From NCBI RefSeq assembly GCF_030814695.1, contig NZ_JAUSVL010000001.1:5430227-5494226 (forward strand): a DNA stretch of 64,000 nucleotides, given 5' to 3'. Of this stretch, positions 34,328 to 44,190 are shown piece after piece. How positions within the stretch are numbered: position 1 is the first letter of the stretch; every line of letters begins with the position of its first letter. The DNA is from Oligosphaera ethanolica (GTDB lineage: Bacteria; Verrucomicrobiota; Lentisphaeria; Oligosphaerales; Oligosphaeraceae). A model generated the notes under the pieces. That model was not told where the DNA came from. It ran no database searches and saw only the letters and a program-made list of their open reading frames with translations. The position numbers and the translations under genes were made by a program.

Positions 34328-37300
34328 GAAAAATATAGGTAATCCATCAGGCGCGGGTAACGCATCGCGACCTCAAGGTCGCGATGCGCTCTTCTATGTC
34401 CATGTCGTCTTGGCGCTGATTGTCACCATTGCCGGCTGCCTCTACACCGGCATGGCTGTTCATACCTGCAATCGCAAGATGCGCAGTGACCTGCTGACGC
34501 GAACCCGGGTCATCGCCTCAGCCGTCAACGCCGACCGCGTCAAGAGCCTCAGCGGCTCGGCTAGTGACCTCAACACGGCCCCGTATCAGCGCCTCAAAAC
34601 ACAGCTTTACACCCTCAAGCAGGCCTACGCCGACATCCGTTTCATTTATATCATGGGCAGAACTGCCAACGGCGACATCTTCTTCTTCATTGACAACGAA
34701 GCCACCGATTCGCCAGACGTCGTGTTGCCGGGACAGCCCTACCCCGAGGCATCGCCGCTTTTTCGCCAGGGCCTCGCCCAGTGGCTGGAAGTGGTCGACG
34801 GTCCTATCAACGACCAATGGGGCACCTGGTTTTCCGCGCTGGTGCCCATGCGTGATCCCCTCACCGGCGACCCCTTAGCCATGCTTGGCGCCGATATCGC
34901 CGCCACGACCTGGTACCAGCGCTTGTTTGGCGCGGCGCTGCCAGGCGCCGGCATCACCCTGCTGATCCTCCTGATCATCGGCATCGGCGGTTCCCTCCAC
35001 GAACACAGCCGTAACCAGAACACTCCCGCGTCCAGGCACCAACACCTTATTGAACCAGGCTTGGTCGCGCTCATCGGAGTGGTTCTGAGCGTCTTTACGG
35101 CCTGGCGCGTCCATGTCGGCGAACGCTGTCAACGCGAGCAAATCTTCAATCAGGTCGCCGAAGGCTTCACCAGCCTCATTGCCAAAAACATCAACCTTAT
35201 CCGTTTCGCCGAACTCGAAGGCCTCGCTAGCTTCCTCCAACACAACCCGGACATTACCCGAGAAGAATTCCATCTCTACGCCGGCCACCTGATCAAAAAT
35301 TCTCTGGTGCAGGCATGGGACCTCATTGGCATCGTCCCCCACGACGAACGCCGCGCCTTTGAAGAAAAAATGCATCGCCAGGGCGTCAGCGATTTCCGCA
35401 TTTGGGAATACGGCCCCGACGGACAGAAAGTCCCCGCCGCCGATCGCCCCTGTTACTACCCCGTGGTCTTCTTCGCCCCTGAGGCAGGCAACGAAACCGT
35501 CCTCGGCTACGATCTGGCCTCCGAGCCACTGCGCCTCGCCGTTGTCGAAACAACTCTGGCCACGGGCCTACCTACCGCGACCGAACCACTCGTCCTCATC
35601 CAAGAATGGGCCGCCCAAAAAAGCATTCTGGCACTACACCCCGTCTGCGCAGCAAACAGCCAGAATATTCGTGGCTTCGCCCTGGCAGCCATCCGCATGG
35701 AATCACTCCTGGGCCACGATCCGGAAAAATTCCGCCTGGCGCAGCTCAGCATATCTTTCATGCGCCCCGACCGCGAACCCGAACTGCTGGCGCAATCCAT
35801 GATTGAATCCACCTGCGCTCGCGGCACCAAGGTCATGCGGCCGCTCTTTGCCTTTGGTCAAGTCCTGACGATTAGCGCGCAGCCCTGCGATGATTTCATC
35901 GCCGCCTACCCGCTGCGCAAAGGCCCGATCGTGTTATTCTGCGGCATTGGCCTGAGCATTGCCGTCACCGCCATCGTCGCCCTCCTCAGCCACCGCAGTG
36001 AGGAACTAACCACGCTGGTGCAAAAACGCAGCGCCGAGCTCAGCCGCAGTGAGGAACGCTTCCACCAGCTCGCCGAACAAACCCACACCCTGCACTGGGA
36101 ATGCGATGCAACCGGACTCATCACCGCCGTCGGCTACGAATGCCAAACCATCGTCGGCTACGCCCCCGCTGAGGTCGTCGGCAAAATGCACGTCTTCGAT
36201 CTTTACCCCGAGGCACAGCGCGAACAGTTCAAAGAAAAGATACTCGCCGCTTTCGCCAAAAAAGAGACTTTCAATGAGGTTCTCAATCCGCTCGTCACCA
36301 AGGACGGGCGGACCATCATCATGTCCACCAGCTGCATGCCCATCATCGCTGACAATGGCAGCCTCATCGGCTACTATGGCTCCGACCGCGATGTCACCGA
36401 ACGCGAAAACATGACCGCTGAATTGGAAAAAAGCCGCGGCGCCGCTGAAGCCGCCAGCCACGCCAAAAGCGAATTCCTCACCAACATGAGCCACGAAATC
36501 CGCACCCCAATCAATGGCATCGTGGGCGTTGCCGACCTGCTCAGGGAATCCGGCCTTTCTGAAGAACAAAGTGAATACGTCGATATCATCAACACCAGCA
36601 GCCAACTACTGCTCGAACTCATTAATGAGATTTTGGACTTTTCGCGCATCGAGGCCGGCCGCCTCACCCTCATGCCTGAGGATTTCTCTCTTGAACGGCT
36701 GCTGGAGGACATCTGCAGCTCGCTGGCGCTGATCGCCCACAACAAGAACATCGAACTGTACTGCCACATCGACCCGCACACGCCGCTCATTCTCCATGGC
36801 GACGACTTCCACCTCCGCCAAGTCCTGGTCAATCTCTGCGGCAACGCCATCAAATTCACCGAAAACGGTGAAGTATGTATCAGCGCCCGCTCCGATGGCC
36901 AGCGCGATGGCAAGGAACTTATCCGTTTTTCTGTGCGCGACACCGGCATCGGCATTCCTGACGAACAACAAGCCCGCATCTTCGAGACCTTCTCCCAAGC
37001 CGATTCGTCCATCAAACGCCGCTACGGCGGCACCGGCCTGGGATTGGCCATCGTCAAACGACTCGTCGAACTCATGGGCGGCGAAATCAAACTCCAAAGC
37101 CAAAGCGGCGTGGGCTCGGAATTCTACTTCGTAGTTCCCCTGACTCCTCAGCCTCTGCAATCCCCCCCACCGGCTCTGCCCGAAGCCTTCCGGCACTGCC
37201 AGGCCCTCGTCGTCGAAAGCCATCGCGGTCTGCGCTCGAGCCTGAAAAGCCGTCTGCGCAACTGGGGCATCTCGTCCACCCCAGCGGCAACTTTAGCCGA

Positions 37301-38066
37301 CGCCTTGGAAATCATGCAACTGGGCGATTTCCAATCGCCATTTGATCTGGTCCTTCTCGACTTGGAACTCATTGATACCCGACAGGGCAACCAGCCACTG
37401 GTGGATTTGCAGGGCAGTCCGTGGACAGAAAGTAGGATTGTCGGCGTGGCTCACGTTGGCAGCCCCCAGGCCGCGAGCTATCGCAATTCGCCGGCACTAG
37501 CCGCATTTGTCCACAAGCCCATCAAAAGCAGCGATCTGCTCAAGGCCCTCACTCTCGCTTTAGAAACGCAAGCCAAGCCCGCCCCCGCCGCCAACACCGA
37601 CTGCCCCGCCGACGCTACCCCGCAAAACCACGCGGCGGCAACTCCTGAGACCCCAACACCCCCTGTTGCCCTAGAGGAAGCCCCCGCCATCCTCCTTGTT
37701 GATGACAATGAGGTTAATCAGAAAGTCGCACTGGCCATCATCAGAAAAATGAGACTAGACGTCGATGTCGCCAGCAGCGGCCAACAGGCTCTTGATCTGC
37801 TGGCCAGCAAAAACTACCGCCTGGTTTTGATGGATGTGCAGATGCCCGACATGGATGGCCTGCAGGCCACGCGCCTCCTCCGCGAACAGGACGCCACCGC
37901 ACGCAACCAGGACGTGCCCATCATTGCCATGACCGCCCACAGCGCCGAAAATTATCAACAACAATGCCATGATGCCGGCATGAACGATTATATTTGTAAG
38001 CCCATCACTGCCAAAACCCTGCGTGAATGCATCACGCGGTGGCTCACTGGCAAGCAGCAGACCTAA
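34287..38066 (+). CDS. CHASE-PAS hybrid sensor histidine kinase, 5' end disrupted by the insertion sequence
   Basis: The open frame starts at TTG 34287 inside the IS; the native start was probably the GTG at 32690. Order of parts: membrane helix (FYVHVVLALIVTIAGCLYTG), extracytoplasmic sensor (FIYIMGRTANGDIFFFID, NDQWGTWFSALVPM), helix pair, CHASE-like domain (PVVFFAPEAGNETVLGYDLASEPLR), helix, PAS (FHQLAEQTHTLHWECDATG), HisKA with phospho-acceptor His in MSHEIRTPING, HATPase (NAIKFTENG, DTGIGIP, GGTGLGLAI), a weak receiver and a complete receiver (ILLVDDNEVNQ, LMDVQMPDMDG). It senses an unknown external signal. If translated now, it would need a start supplied by the IS; Tandem paralogue follows 63 bases later. 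Confidence 0.88.
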   Translation: MHSNLQPTELPEAPKNIGNPSGAGNASRPQGRDALFYVHVVLALIVTIAGCLYTGMAVHTCNRKMRSDLLTRTRVIASAVNADRVKSLSGSASDLNTAPYQRLKTQLYTLKQAYADIRFIYIMGRTANGDIFFFIDNEATDSPDVVLPGQPYPEASPLFRQGLAQWLEVVDGPINDQWGTWFSALVPMRDPLTGDPLAMLGADIAATTWYQRLFGAALPGAGITLLILLIIGIGGSLHEHSRNQNTPASRHQHLIEPGLVALIGVVLSVFTAWRVHVGERCQREQIFNQVAEGFTSLIAKNINLIRFAELEGLASFLQHNPDITREEFHLYAGHLIKNSLVQAWDLIGIVPHDERRAFEEKMHRQGVSDFRIWEYGPDGQKVPAADRPCYYPVVFFAPEAGNETVLGYDLASEPLRLAVVETTLATGLPTATEPLVLIQEWAAQKSILALHPVCAANSQNIRGFALAAIRMESLLGHDPEKFRLAQLSISFMRPDREPELLAQSMIESTCARGTKVMRPLFAFGQVLTISAQPCDDFIAAYPLRKGPIVLFCGIGLSIAVTAIVALLSHRSEELTTLVQKRSAELSRSEERFHQLAEQTHTLHWECDATGLITAVGYECQTIVGYAPAEVVGKMHVFDLYPEAQREQFKEKILAAFAKKETFNEVLNPLVTKDGRTIIMSTSCMPIIADNGSLIGYYGSDRDVTERENMTAELEKSRGAAEAASHAKSEFLTNMSHEIRTPINGIVGVADLLRESGLSEEQSEYVDIINTSSQLLLELINEILDFSRIEAGRLTLMPEDFSLERLLEDICSSLALIAHNKNIELYCHIDPHTPLILHGDDFHLRQVLVNLCGNAIKFTENGEVCISARSDGQRDGKELIRFSVRDTGIGIPDEQQARIFETFSQADSSIKRRYGGTGLGLAIVKRLVELMGGEIKLQSQSGVGSEFYFVVPLTPQPLQSPPPALPEAFRHCQALVVESHRGLRSSLKSRLRNWGISSTPAATLADALEIMQLGDFQSPFDLVLLDLELIDTRQGNQPLVDLQGSPWTESRIVGVAHVGSPQAASYRNSPALAAFVHKPIKSSDLLKALTLALETQAKPAPAANTDCPADATPQNHAAATPETPTPPVALEEAPAILLVDDNEVNQKVALAIIRKMRLDVDVASSGQQALDLLASKNYRLVLMDVQMPDMDGLQATRLLREQDATARNQDVPIIAMTAHSAENYQQQCHDAGMNDYICKPITAKTLRECITRWLTGKQQT

Positions 38067-38129
38067 AACCAGCACCTGCACCATCAATACGCTACCACAC
38101 CGAGGCCGTAGGCCCTTCGCAGGAATCAC

Positions 38130-41100
38130 ATGACCCAAGCGCCGATACCAGTCATCGCCACCCCACCATCGGGCCATCGCCCACTGCGCCGCTTCCGCCA
38201 CCACCTCGAACTGAAGCTGGTCGCGCTTATCCTGGCCTTGGCCTTCGGCTACAACTGCCTGGCTGTCCTGTTCTACCAGCGGCAGATGAATCAGGACATG
38301 CTCACCAAGGCGCGCATCATCGCCGCCGCCATCGACGCCAATGTCGTCGCCGATTTTCAAGGCACGGCCGCCGACATGGAAAGCCCAACCTACCACCGCC
38401 TCCTTAATCAGCTTATCGCTATTAAAAGCCTCTACGACGAAATCCGCTTCATCTATATCATGGGTAAAAATCCCGACGGCTCGGTCTTTTTCTATCTGGA
38501 CAACACCCCCATTGATGACGAGGACTTCGATCCCCCAGGCCTGATCTACGACGAAGCCACGCCTGCCTTCCGTGCCGCCGTGAAAACCGAGCACGATCTT
38601 TTGGAAGGCCCCACCAAAGACCAGTGGGGCTACTGGTTCACGGCCATGGTGCCCATCCGCGATCTCCAAAACGGCCACGTCGTCGCCTCGCTAGGCATTG
38701 ACATTGCCGTCAGTACCTGGCTGCAACGTCTGCTCTGGACACTCTTGCCCAGCTCAATCCTAGTCGCCGCACTCCTTCTCGTCGTCTTCTTCGGTCGCCG
38801 CCTCATGCCTCAGCCCTACGCCGCCACCCCAACTGGCAAAGGACGTATCAAAGTCCCTGAGCGAATCTTCACGGCTGCCATCGGCTTGGTCATCACCGCC
38901 TTCGTCGCCTGGCGCACGCACATCCTCGAAAGTCACCAGCGCCAACAACGCTTCACCCAACTGGCTATCAGTCGCACCGACCTGCACGTGCGAGCACTGG
39001 AAGCCATCGCCAACTCCGAACTGGAAGGCATGTCCAAATTCGTCGAGTGCAGTGAGCACGTCACCCCAGAAGAATTTAGCGCCTACGCGCAGTTCCTAGT
39101 CAAAAACTCCTTTGTCACCGCCTGGGGCTGGGCCGAGCCCGTGAGCGCCGAAGCCCGCCCAATGAAAGAAAAGGAACTCCACGATATCTTTGGCAACGAC
39201 ACCACTTTCAAGGACATGGATGAGAGTGGCCAACTCCAACCATCTGCGACGCGACCGCTGCACTACCCGTTGATTTTTATGGCACCAGACCCCAAACTCG
39301 CTTTTCTCCGCGGTTTCGATCTAGGTCACGACCCGCGTCGCCTTGCCGCCATTGAGGAGGCCATCCGCAGCGGCCTGCCCACGGCTAGCCAGCCTCTACG
39401 CCTCGGTGTCGCTCCCCATGGCCCCAAGGGATGTACTCTCGTCAAGCCCGTTTTCCACTTAAGCGAACCGCGCACCATCCGTGGGCTGGCCATTGCCGCG
39501 CTGCAATTCTCCACCCTCGTCGGCAGCGATGCCTTCGATGACCCCATCGTTGCTGTCCATCTCAGCCACAAACGCGACAACGGCATTGTCGAATACCTAA
39601 CCCCTATCGCCAATGCCAAAGAACGTCTCGCCAAAGCCCCGCTTGTCCGCCCCGTTTCCTTCGGCGGATTGACCCTGGCTATAGAAATACACCCGACCAA
39701 GGCGTTTTGCCGCGCCAACCCGCCTTACAAAGCATTGGTCGCCGGCCTTGCCGGCCTAGCCATCTGTGGCGCCATGGCCTTCGGCGTCGGTAACATTACC
39801 CAGCAACGCCGCCGCCTCGAAGGCATGGTGAAGGACCGCAATGCCCTGCTGTCCCTCAGCGAAGGCCGCATGGAACAGCTCGCCTTCGAAAGCAGGACCG
39901 TCATCTGGGAATGCAATGCCGAGGGCCTCTACACCTACGTCAGTCCCGTGTCCAAAGCCGTCTTCGGCTATGGCCCGGAAGAACTCGTCGGCCGAAAACA
40001 TTTCTATGACATCCACCCCGCCGAGGGCCGCAATGAATTCAAAGCAGAAATGAGTCGACTGCTGGCTGCCAAGCAGTCCTTACTGGACTTCGTCAACCCC
40101 GTCGAAACGGCCTCCGGCACCATTATTCTCGTGTCAACCAGCGCCGTGCCGATCCTCAATCCTGATGGCAGCATTAAGGGCTTCTACGGTACCGACCGCG
40201 ATGTCACCGAACGCGAGGAAATGACCCGCCGCCTCCGGCGCAGTCAGCAGGAAGCCGAAGCCGCCAACCGCGCCAAAAGCGATTTTTTGACCAACATGAG
40301 CCACGAAATCCGCACGCCCATCAATGGCATCATCGGCCTGACCGACCTTATGCGGCAGATGTCCCTGAACCACGAGCTGGCCGAATACGTCACCATCGTC
40401 AACACCAGCGGCCAGCTGCTCCTCCAGCTGGTCAATGAACTCCTGGACTTCTCCCTCATCGAAGCCGGCCAAGTCACCATCCAGCGCCAGGACTTCAATC
40501 TTCGCGACCGGCTGGAAAATCTGGGCGGCGGCCTCGCCATGGCCGCACACGCGAAAAAACTCGACCTGCTATGCGTCATGCCCCCTGATTTGCCCGTGCT
40601 GCTCTCTGGCGACGACTTCCACCTCATGCAGATTCTCATGAACCTCGGCAGCAATGCCATCAAATTCACCGAGAAGGGCAGCGTCGTGTTCAGTGTTAAT
40701 CGCGAAAATGAAGACAACGAGCAAATACGTCTGCGCTTCAGCGTCCGCGACACTGGCATCGGCATCCCCAAAGAACAACAGGCGCGCATCTTCGACACTT
40801 TCTTCCAGGCCGACTCGTCCATCAAACGGCGCTTTGGCGGCGCTGGCTTGGGCCTGAGCATCGCCAAACACCTGGTCGAAGCCCTCGGCGGCACTCTCAG
40901 TTGCGTCAGCGAGCCCGGACAAGGCGCCGAATTCTCCTTCGCAGTGCCTATGCAAAAACAATCGCCCGCGCTGGAAACGCCCACCGAACTGGCTCTGCGC
41001 GGAAACGTCCGCGCCCTCATCGTTCATCATCACCAGGCCTGCGCTGATGACCTTGCTGCTCGCCTGCAGTACTGCAGCATCTCCTGTAAGACGATATCGT

Positions 41101-41894
41101 CGTTAGCCGCCGCCAACGACGCAATCAGACAAGCCCGCGAAAAACAGCAACCATTTTCGCTGCTTTTCCTGGATATGAGTAACAACGCGCCAAAAGAACT
41201 CACCTCGCTGCCAGATGCCTGGCGTGCCAGCCGCATCATTGCCATCGTCCCCCTGAGCGACCAGGCGGCCACGCAACGGCTGCAGGCGTTGGCCATCGGC
41301 GAATTCCTCCACGCCCCCATCCGCAGCCGTGAACTACACGCTTTGCTCAGCCAGCCGGCGCCCACACATCGTGGTACCCGTATTGTCGAAACCTTCATCT
41401 GTGATGAACTTGGGGTACACACATCAGTCTCAACCACAGCCACCAACGATGCAAATCACAACGACGGGGCCGCCAGCGCCAGCCCAAGCGCACTGCCAGC
41501 TAACTCAGCGGTGAAGGTGCTCCTCGCGGAAGACAACGTCGTCAACCAAAAAGTCGCCCTGGCGATACTCAAACGGATGGGCATCGCGGCTGATGTCGCC
41601 GCCAATGGCCGCGAAGCCGTCGCGATGCTTAGCAAACACGACTACCAAGCGGTGCTGATGGACGTACAGATGCCCGACATGGACGGATTCGAGGCCACGG
41701 CAGCCATCCGCGATCCGTCCTCGACCGTCCGGCAGCACGACATTCCCATCATCGCCATGACCGCCCACGCCGTCAGCGGCTACCAACAGCAATGCCTCGA
41801 CGCCGGCATGAATGACTACATCAGCAAGCCCATCACCCCAGACGCCCTGCGCACCGTCCTCAGCCGCTGGCTGACGAGGACCGACCCCCAATAA
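38130..41894 (+). CDS. CHASE-PAS hybrid sensor histidine kinase, tandem paralogue
   Basis: 1254 residues; ATG at 38130 with CAGGAA upstream. It has the same layout as the preceding kinase: helix near 25-47, sensor domain (FIYIMGKNPDGSVFFYLDN, KDQWGYWFTAMVPI), two helices, CHASE-like domain (FMAPDPKLAFLRGFDLGHDPRR), helix (ALVAGLAGLAICGAMAFGVG), PAS (VIWECNAEGLYTYVSPVSK), HisKA with His725 in MSHEIRTPING, HATPase (NAIKFTEKG, DTGIGIPKEQQ, GGAGLGLSI), a degenerate receiver, and a C-terminal receiver with phospho-acceptor Asp1178 in LMDVQMPDMDG. The complete 5' end shows what the first kinase must have looked like. No dedicated response regulator lies next to it. Confidence 0.93.
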   Translation: MTQAPIPVIATPPSGHRPLRRFRHHLELKLVALILALAFGYNCLAVLFYQRQMNQDMLTKARIIAAAIDANVVADFQGTAADMESPTYHRLLNQLIAIKSLYDEIRFIYIMGKNPDGSVFFYLDNTPIDDEDFDPPGLIYDEATPAFRAAVKTEHDLLEGPTKDQWGYWFTAMVPIRDLQNGHVVASLGIDIAVSTWLQRLLWTLLPSSILVAALLLVVFFGRRLMPQPYAATPTGKGRIKVPERIFTAAIGLVITAFVAWRTHILESHQRQQRFTQLAISRTDLHVRALEAIANSELEGMSKFVECSEHVTPEEFSAYAQFLVKNSFVTAWGWAEPVSAEARPMKEKELHDIFGNDTTFKDMDESGQLQPSATRPLHYPLIFMAPDPKLAFLRGFDLGHDPRRLAAIEEAIRSGLPTASQPLRLGVAPHGPKGCTLVKPVFHLSEPRTIRGLAIAALQFSTLVGSDAFDDPIVAVHLSHKRDNGIVEYLTPIANAKERLAKAPLVRPVSFGGLTLAIEIHPTKAFCRANPPYKALVAGLAGLAICGAMAFGVGNITQQRRRLEGMVKDRNALLSLSEGRMEQLAFESRTVIWECNAEGLYTYVSPVSKAVFGYGPEELVGRKHFYDIHPAEGRNEFKAEMSRLLAAKQSLLDFVNPVETASGTIILVSTSAVPILNPDGSIKGFYGTDRDVTEREEMTRRLRRSQQEAEAANRAKSDFLTNMSHEIRTPINGIIGLTDLMRQMSLNHELAEYVTIVNTSGQLLLQLVNELLDFSLIEAGQVTIQRQDFNLRDRLENLGGGLAMAAHAKKLDLLCVMPPDLPVLLSGDDFHLMQILMNLGSNAIKFTEKGSVVFSVNRENEDNEQIRLRFSVRDTGIGIPKEQQARIFDTFFQADSSIKRRFGGAGLGLSIAKHLVEALGGTLSCVSEPGQGAEFSFAVPMQKQSPALETPTELALRGNVRALIVHHHQACADDLAARLQYCSISCKTISSLAAANDAIRQAREKQQPFSLLFLDMSNNAPKELTSLPDAWRASRIIAIVPLSDQAATQRLQALAIGEFLHAPIRSRELHALLSQPAPTHRGTRIVETFICDELGVHTSVSTTATNDANHNDGAASASPSALPANSAVKVLLAEDNVVNQKVALAILKRMGIAADVAANGREAVAMLSKHDYQAVLMDVQMPDMDGFEATAAIRDPSSTVRQHDIPIIAMTAHAVSGYQQQCLDAGMNDYISKPITPDALRTVLSRWLTRTDPQ

Positions 41895-41911
41895 CACAAT
41901 GCTCTTCACAC

Positions 41912-42167
41912 AACATTTCCCTGCCCGCGAAGCGGTAAGCGCCCTGGAAGGGCGCTGTCATCGTAGCCCAGGGCAAGCGACGCCGCAGGCGGAGCGGCGC
42001 CCTGGGTACAGTGCCAATTGCGCTCGTGTTCCTCGGCCTCTTTGGCCCCAGTCGGCGCAGCTGACTGGGGCCAAAGAGGGAATGGAACCTCACCTTTTTT
42101 TGTTTGCGATGTTGCACGCTTTCAGCGTGCCTGGGTATAATTGTAAACGTAATTAGCGAACAGCCCC
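41912..42167 (+). repeat. Multi-hairpin repeat family A, copy A4
   Basis: Inverted relative to A3 and nearly identical to its reverse complement; the right end (42142-42167) matches the left end of A3 at 23 of 26 positions. The left end is missing, cut at the kinase stop codon. Contains the GGA/GAA-loop hairpins and the 17-bp main stem. Confidence 0.88.
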
Positions 42168-42242
42168 TAAGTGAAGAGAATTGTCTTATAACAGCACGGA
42201 CAAGACAGCCGCGGCGCCTGTCGCAAGGCGCCAGCGTCGTCC

Positions 42243-43460
42243 TCATCCCCACAGTTCGGCAATGACGCTGCGGGTAATCTCCACCCACTGGCGCACGCGC
42301 TGTGGGTCGCCTGCCACCGTTTCGACGTCCTTGAGCGTGATGTCCACTTGGCAATCACGGCAGTAGCCCAGGTCCCGGCGCAGAATACTGCGGATGCGTT
42401 CCGCCGAGAAGCCGTAGCCGACCATATCCGTCGGGCTCGGCCGGTAGCTCAACACGTAGTCGCGCCCGATTTGCTCAGCACAACTGCGCACGTCGGCAAA
42501 AGGCGACACCGCCACTCGACGGAGGTTGGGAATTTGCCGCAGAATAGGAATTTTGCGCGTCAGGTCTTCACAGCAGCCGTAAGCCGTCAGCCCAAAATGG
42601 CTGAGGATGGGCAGCTGGTATTGCAGCATGAACTCGTCGTGCATGGCCGGCGACACCAATGCCAGTTCCTGCGCCGCCATGTAGCCCCATAATTGCCGCC
42701 GTGGCACGCCATGGACATTCGCCGCCGGTGCCGGCAGCTCCTCGGCGTAGGGCATGGCCTGATTCTGATGCCCGATCAACCCCCAATCGCCGCGCTCTTC
42801 GGCCTCCTGGTGAACTGCGAGAATACCGTCACGCATAAACGCCAGCAGTTCGTGCAGCAGTGCTGGCTGGTCCATCATATCCAGCATGATATTCTCCATA
42901 CCCCGCAGGGCCCCCAGCGCCGTCGCCAGGTCGCCTTCCCACATGCGATAGGCCGGCGAACGGTCCACCGCCACGGGCAAGATGTCCCCCAGGACGTCCT
43001 CCAGCCGTTCCCGCCGCTGCCGGGTCTTCTCCTCGTCAATACTATGCCGTGGCCGGCGCAGATTCACCCAATCCGCGAGCTCCTTCAGCGGATAATCCAC
43101 TTTGTAGGAGCCGCGGGGATCGTCGCTGACATGGCGCGTGCCGGCCAGTCCCCAGCCCGTGCAGCCGTACGCGGCCGGCAGCGGCAACCAAGGCTCAAAA
43201 ATGGCATCGTCAACCAGACTGCCCCAAAAGAGCTGTCGGCGCAAATAGTCTTCCCAGCCACGCAAAAAGCGGTCGCTGCACTGGCACTGCGACTCAGGCA
43301 TTTCCTGCCAGGCAAAGGCCCGCACATAAATCAGTGGCCGCCCGCCTGGCCGGAGGCTGTTATGACGGCGCCACAGCTGCCGCAGCTCGCCCTGCCGCTC
43401 CTGCCGGCAGAGCTCCAGGTACTGCCGCGCCAAATCCCGCAAGATGCTCCGGTCATCCAT
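42243..43460 (-). CDS. Uroporphyrinogen decarboxylase-like (UroD/MtaA-type) protein
   Basis: 405 residues from the ATG at 43460, which has AAGGAGA about ten bases upstream; the ATG codons further out (43505, 43484) do not. The second half fits the UroD superfamily barrel: MWEGDLATALGALRGMENIML, GVPRRQLWGYMAAQELALVSPAMHDEFMLQYQLPIL, FGLTAYGCCEDLTRKIPIL and the methyltransferase-like end LSYRPSPTDMVGYGF. It lacks the N-terminal Arg-rich substrate loop of true HemE, so haem synthesis is unlikely. Relatives are common near sugar genes or corrinoid methyltransferases; no corrinoid protein is in the window. It is divergent from another UroD-like gene across a 730-base repeat-filled gap. Confidence 0.75.
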   Translation of the reverse strand: MDDRSILRDLARQYLELCRQERQGELRQLWRRHNSLRPGGRPLIYVRAFAWQEMPESQCQCSDRFLRGWEDYLRRQLFWGSLVDDAIFEPWLPLPAAYGCTGWGLAGTRHVSDDPRGSYKVDYPLKELADWVNLRRPRHSIDEEKTRQRRERLEDVLGDILPVAVDRSPAYRMWEGDLATALGALRGMENIMLDMMDQPALLHELLAFMRDGILAVHQEAEERGDWGLIGHQNQAMPYAEELPAPAANVHGVPRRQLWGYMAAQELALVSPAMHDEFMLQYQLPILSHFGLTAYGCCEDLTRKIPILRQIPNLRRVAVSPFADVRSCAEQIGRDYVLSYRPSPTDMVGYGFSAERIRSILRRDLGYCRDCQVDITLKDVETVAGDPQRVRQWVEITRSVIAELWG

Positions 43461-43552
43461 TGTCCGCTGTCTCCTTATTGTCATATCCACCTGCCCTGCC
43501 CACATCAGCCCGTACTATAATGGCCGCGCCGCCGGACGGACAAGATATACGG

Positions 43553-43673
43553 GCTCCTATGAAACCCGCTGCCGCAAAGGTCGGCGGAAATCAAGGCCGA
43601 ATGGCTGGGCGGCGACTGGCCGTGGGTGTCCTGCAACTTGTCCCCGGTGCTTTCCCCACCGGGGTGTACACTC
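43553..43673 (+). repeat. Dispersed repeat family B, copy 2
   Basis: Shares CTCCTATGAAACCCGCTGCC through GGCTGGGCGGCGACTGG and CCGTGGGTGTCCTGC with the other copies, then the hairpin CCCCGGTG/CACCGGGG and GTGTACACTCC. Confidence 0.9.
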
Positions 43674-43683
43674 CTATGAACCC

Positions 43684-43925
43684 GATGCTCTTCATTTAAC
43701 GGTATCCATGGCACTTGTTCAACCAAGCAACCTTTTCTCGTCGTGCATTTCCGCCGCGAAGCGGCAGAAGCGCTGAAAGCGCGAAACATACCAGCCCAGG
43801 GCAAGCGGCGCCGAAGGCGCGCGCCGCCCTGGGTAGCGCGCCCTCTACGCTCGTGTTCCTCGGCCCCTTTGGCCCCAGTCGGCGAAGCTGACTGGAGCCA
43901 AAGGGGCAATGGAACTCACTGGCTT
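43684..43925 (+). repeat. Multi-hairpin repeat family A, copy A5
   Basis: Starts GATGCTCTTCATTTAACGG, as A6 does, followed by the GAA-loop hairpins and the main stem CCCCTTTGGCCCCAGTC / GACTGGAGCCAAAGGGG. It is sandwiched between two family B copies. Confidence 0.9.
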
Positions 43926-43966
43926 GCCTGGGGTTAACGTCGGCGGCATGTCGGGCATCCAATATC

Positions 43967-44093
43967 AATGACTCCTATGATACCCGCTGCCGCAAAGGTC
44001 GGCGGAAATCAAGGCCGAATGGCTGGGCGGCGACTGGCCGTGGGTGTCCTGCAAATTGCCCCAGCGAAGCGCCGGGGTGTACACTGACCGATT
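43967..44093 (+). repeat. Dispersed repeat family B, copy 3
   Basis: Nearly identical to copy 2 at its 5' half; its hairpin has changed to CCCCAGCG/GCGCCGGGG and it ends GTGTACACTGACCGATTGC, like the minus-strand copy at 2399. Confidence 0.9.
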
Positions 44094-44190
44094 GCATATG
44101 CGCCACCATTTTTTGCGGCGCCCATTCACGGCAAGCCAAATGTCAGATATAATACTTCGCGTCACCAGCATACTTCACGCAAGGAGCAGC

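Noticed and set aside
34287..34335. TTG at 34287 as the natural kinase start
   Set aside because: It lies inside the insertion sequence, so it cannot be the ancestral start; it can only be a start after insertion.
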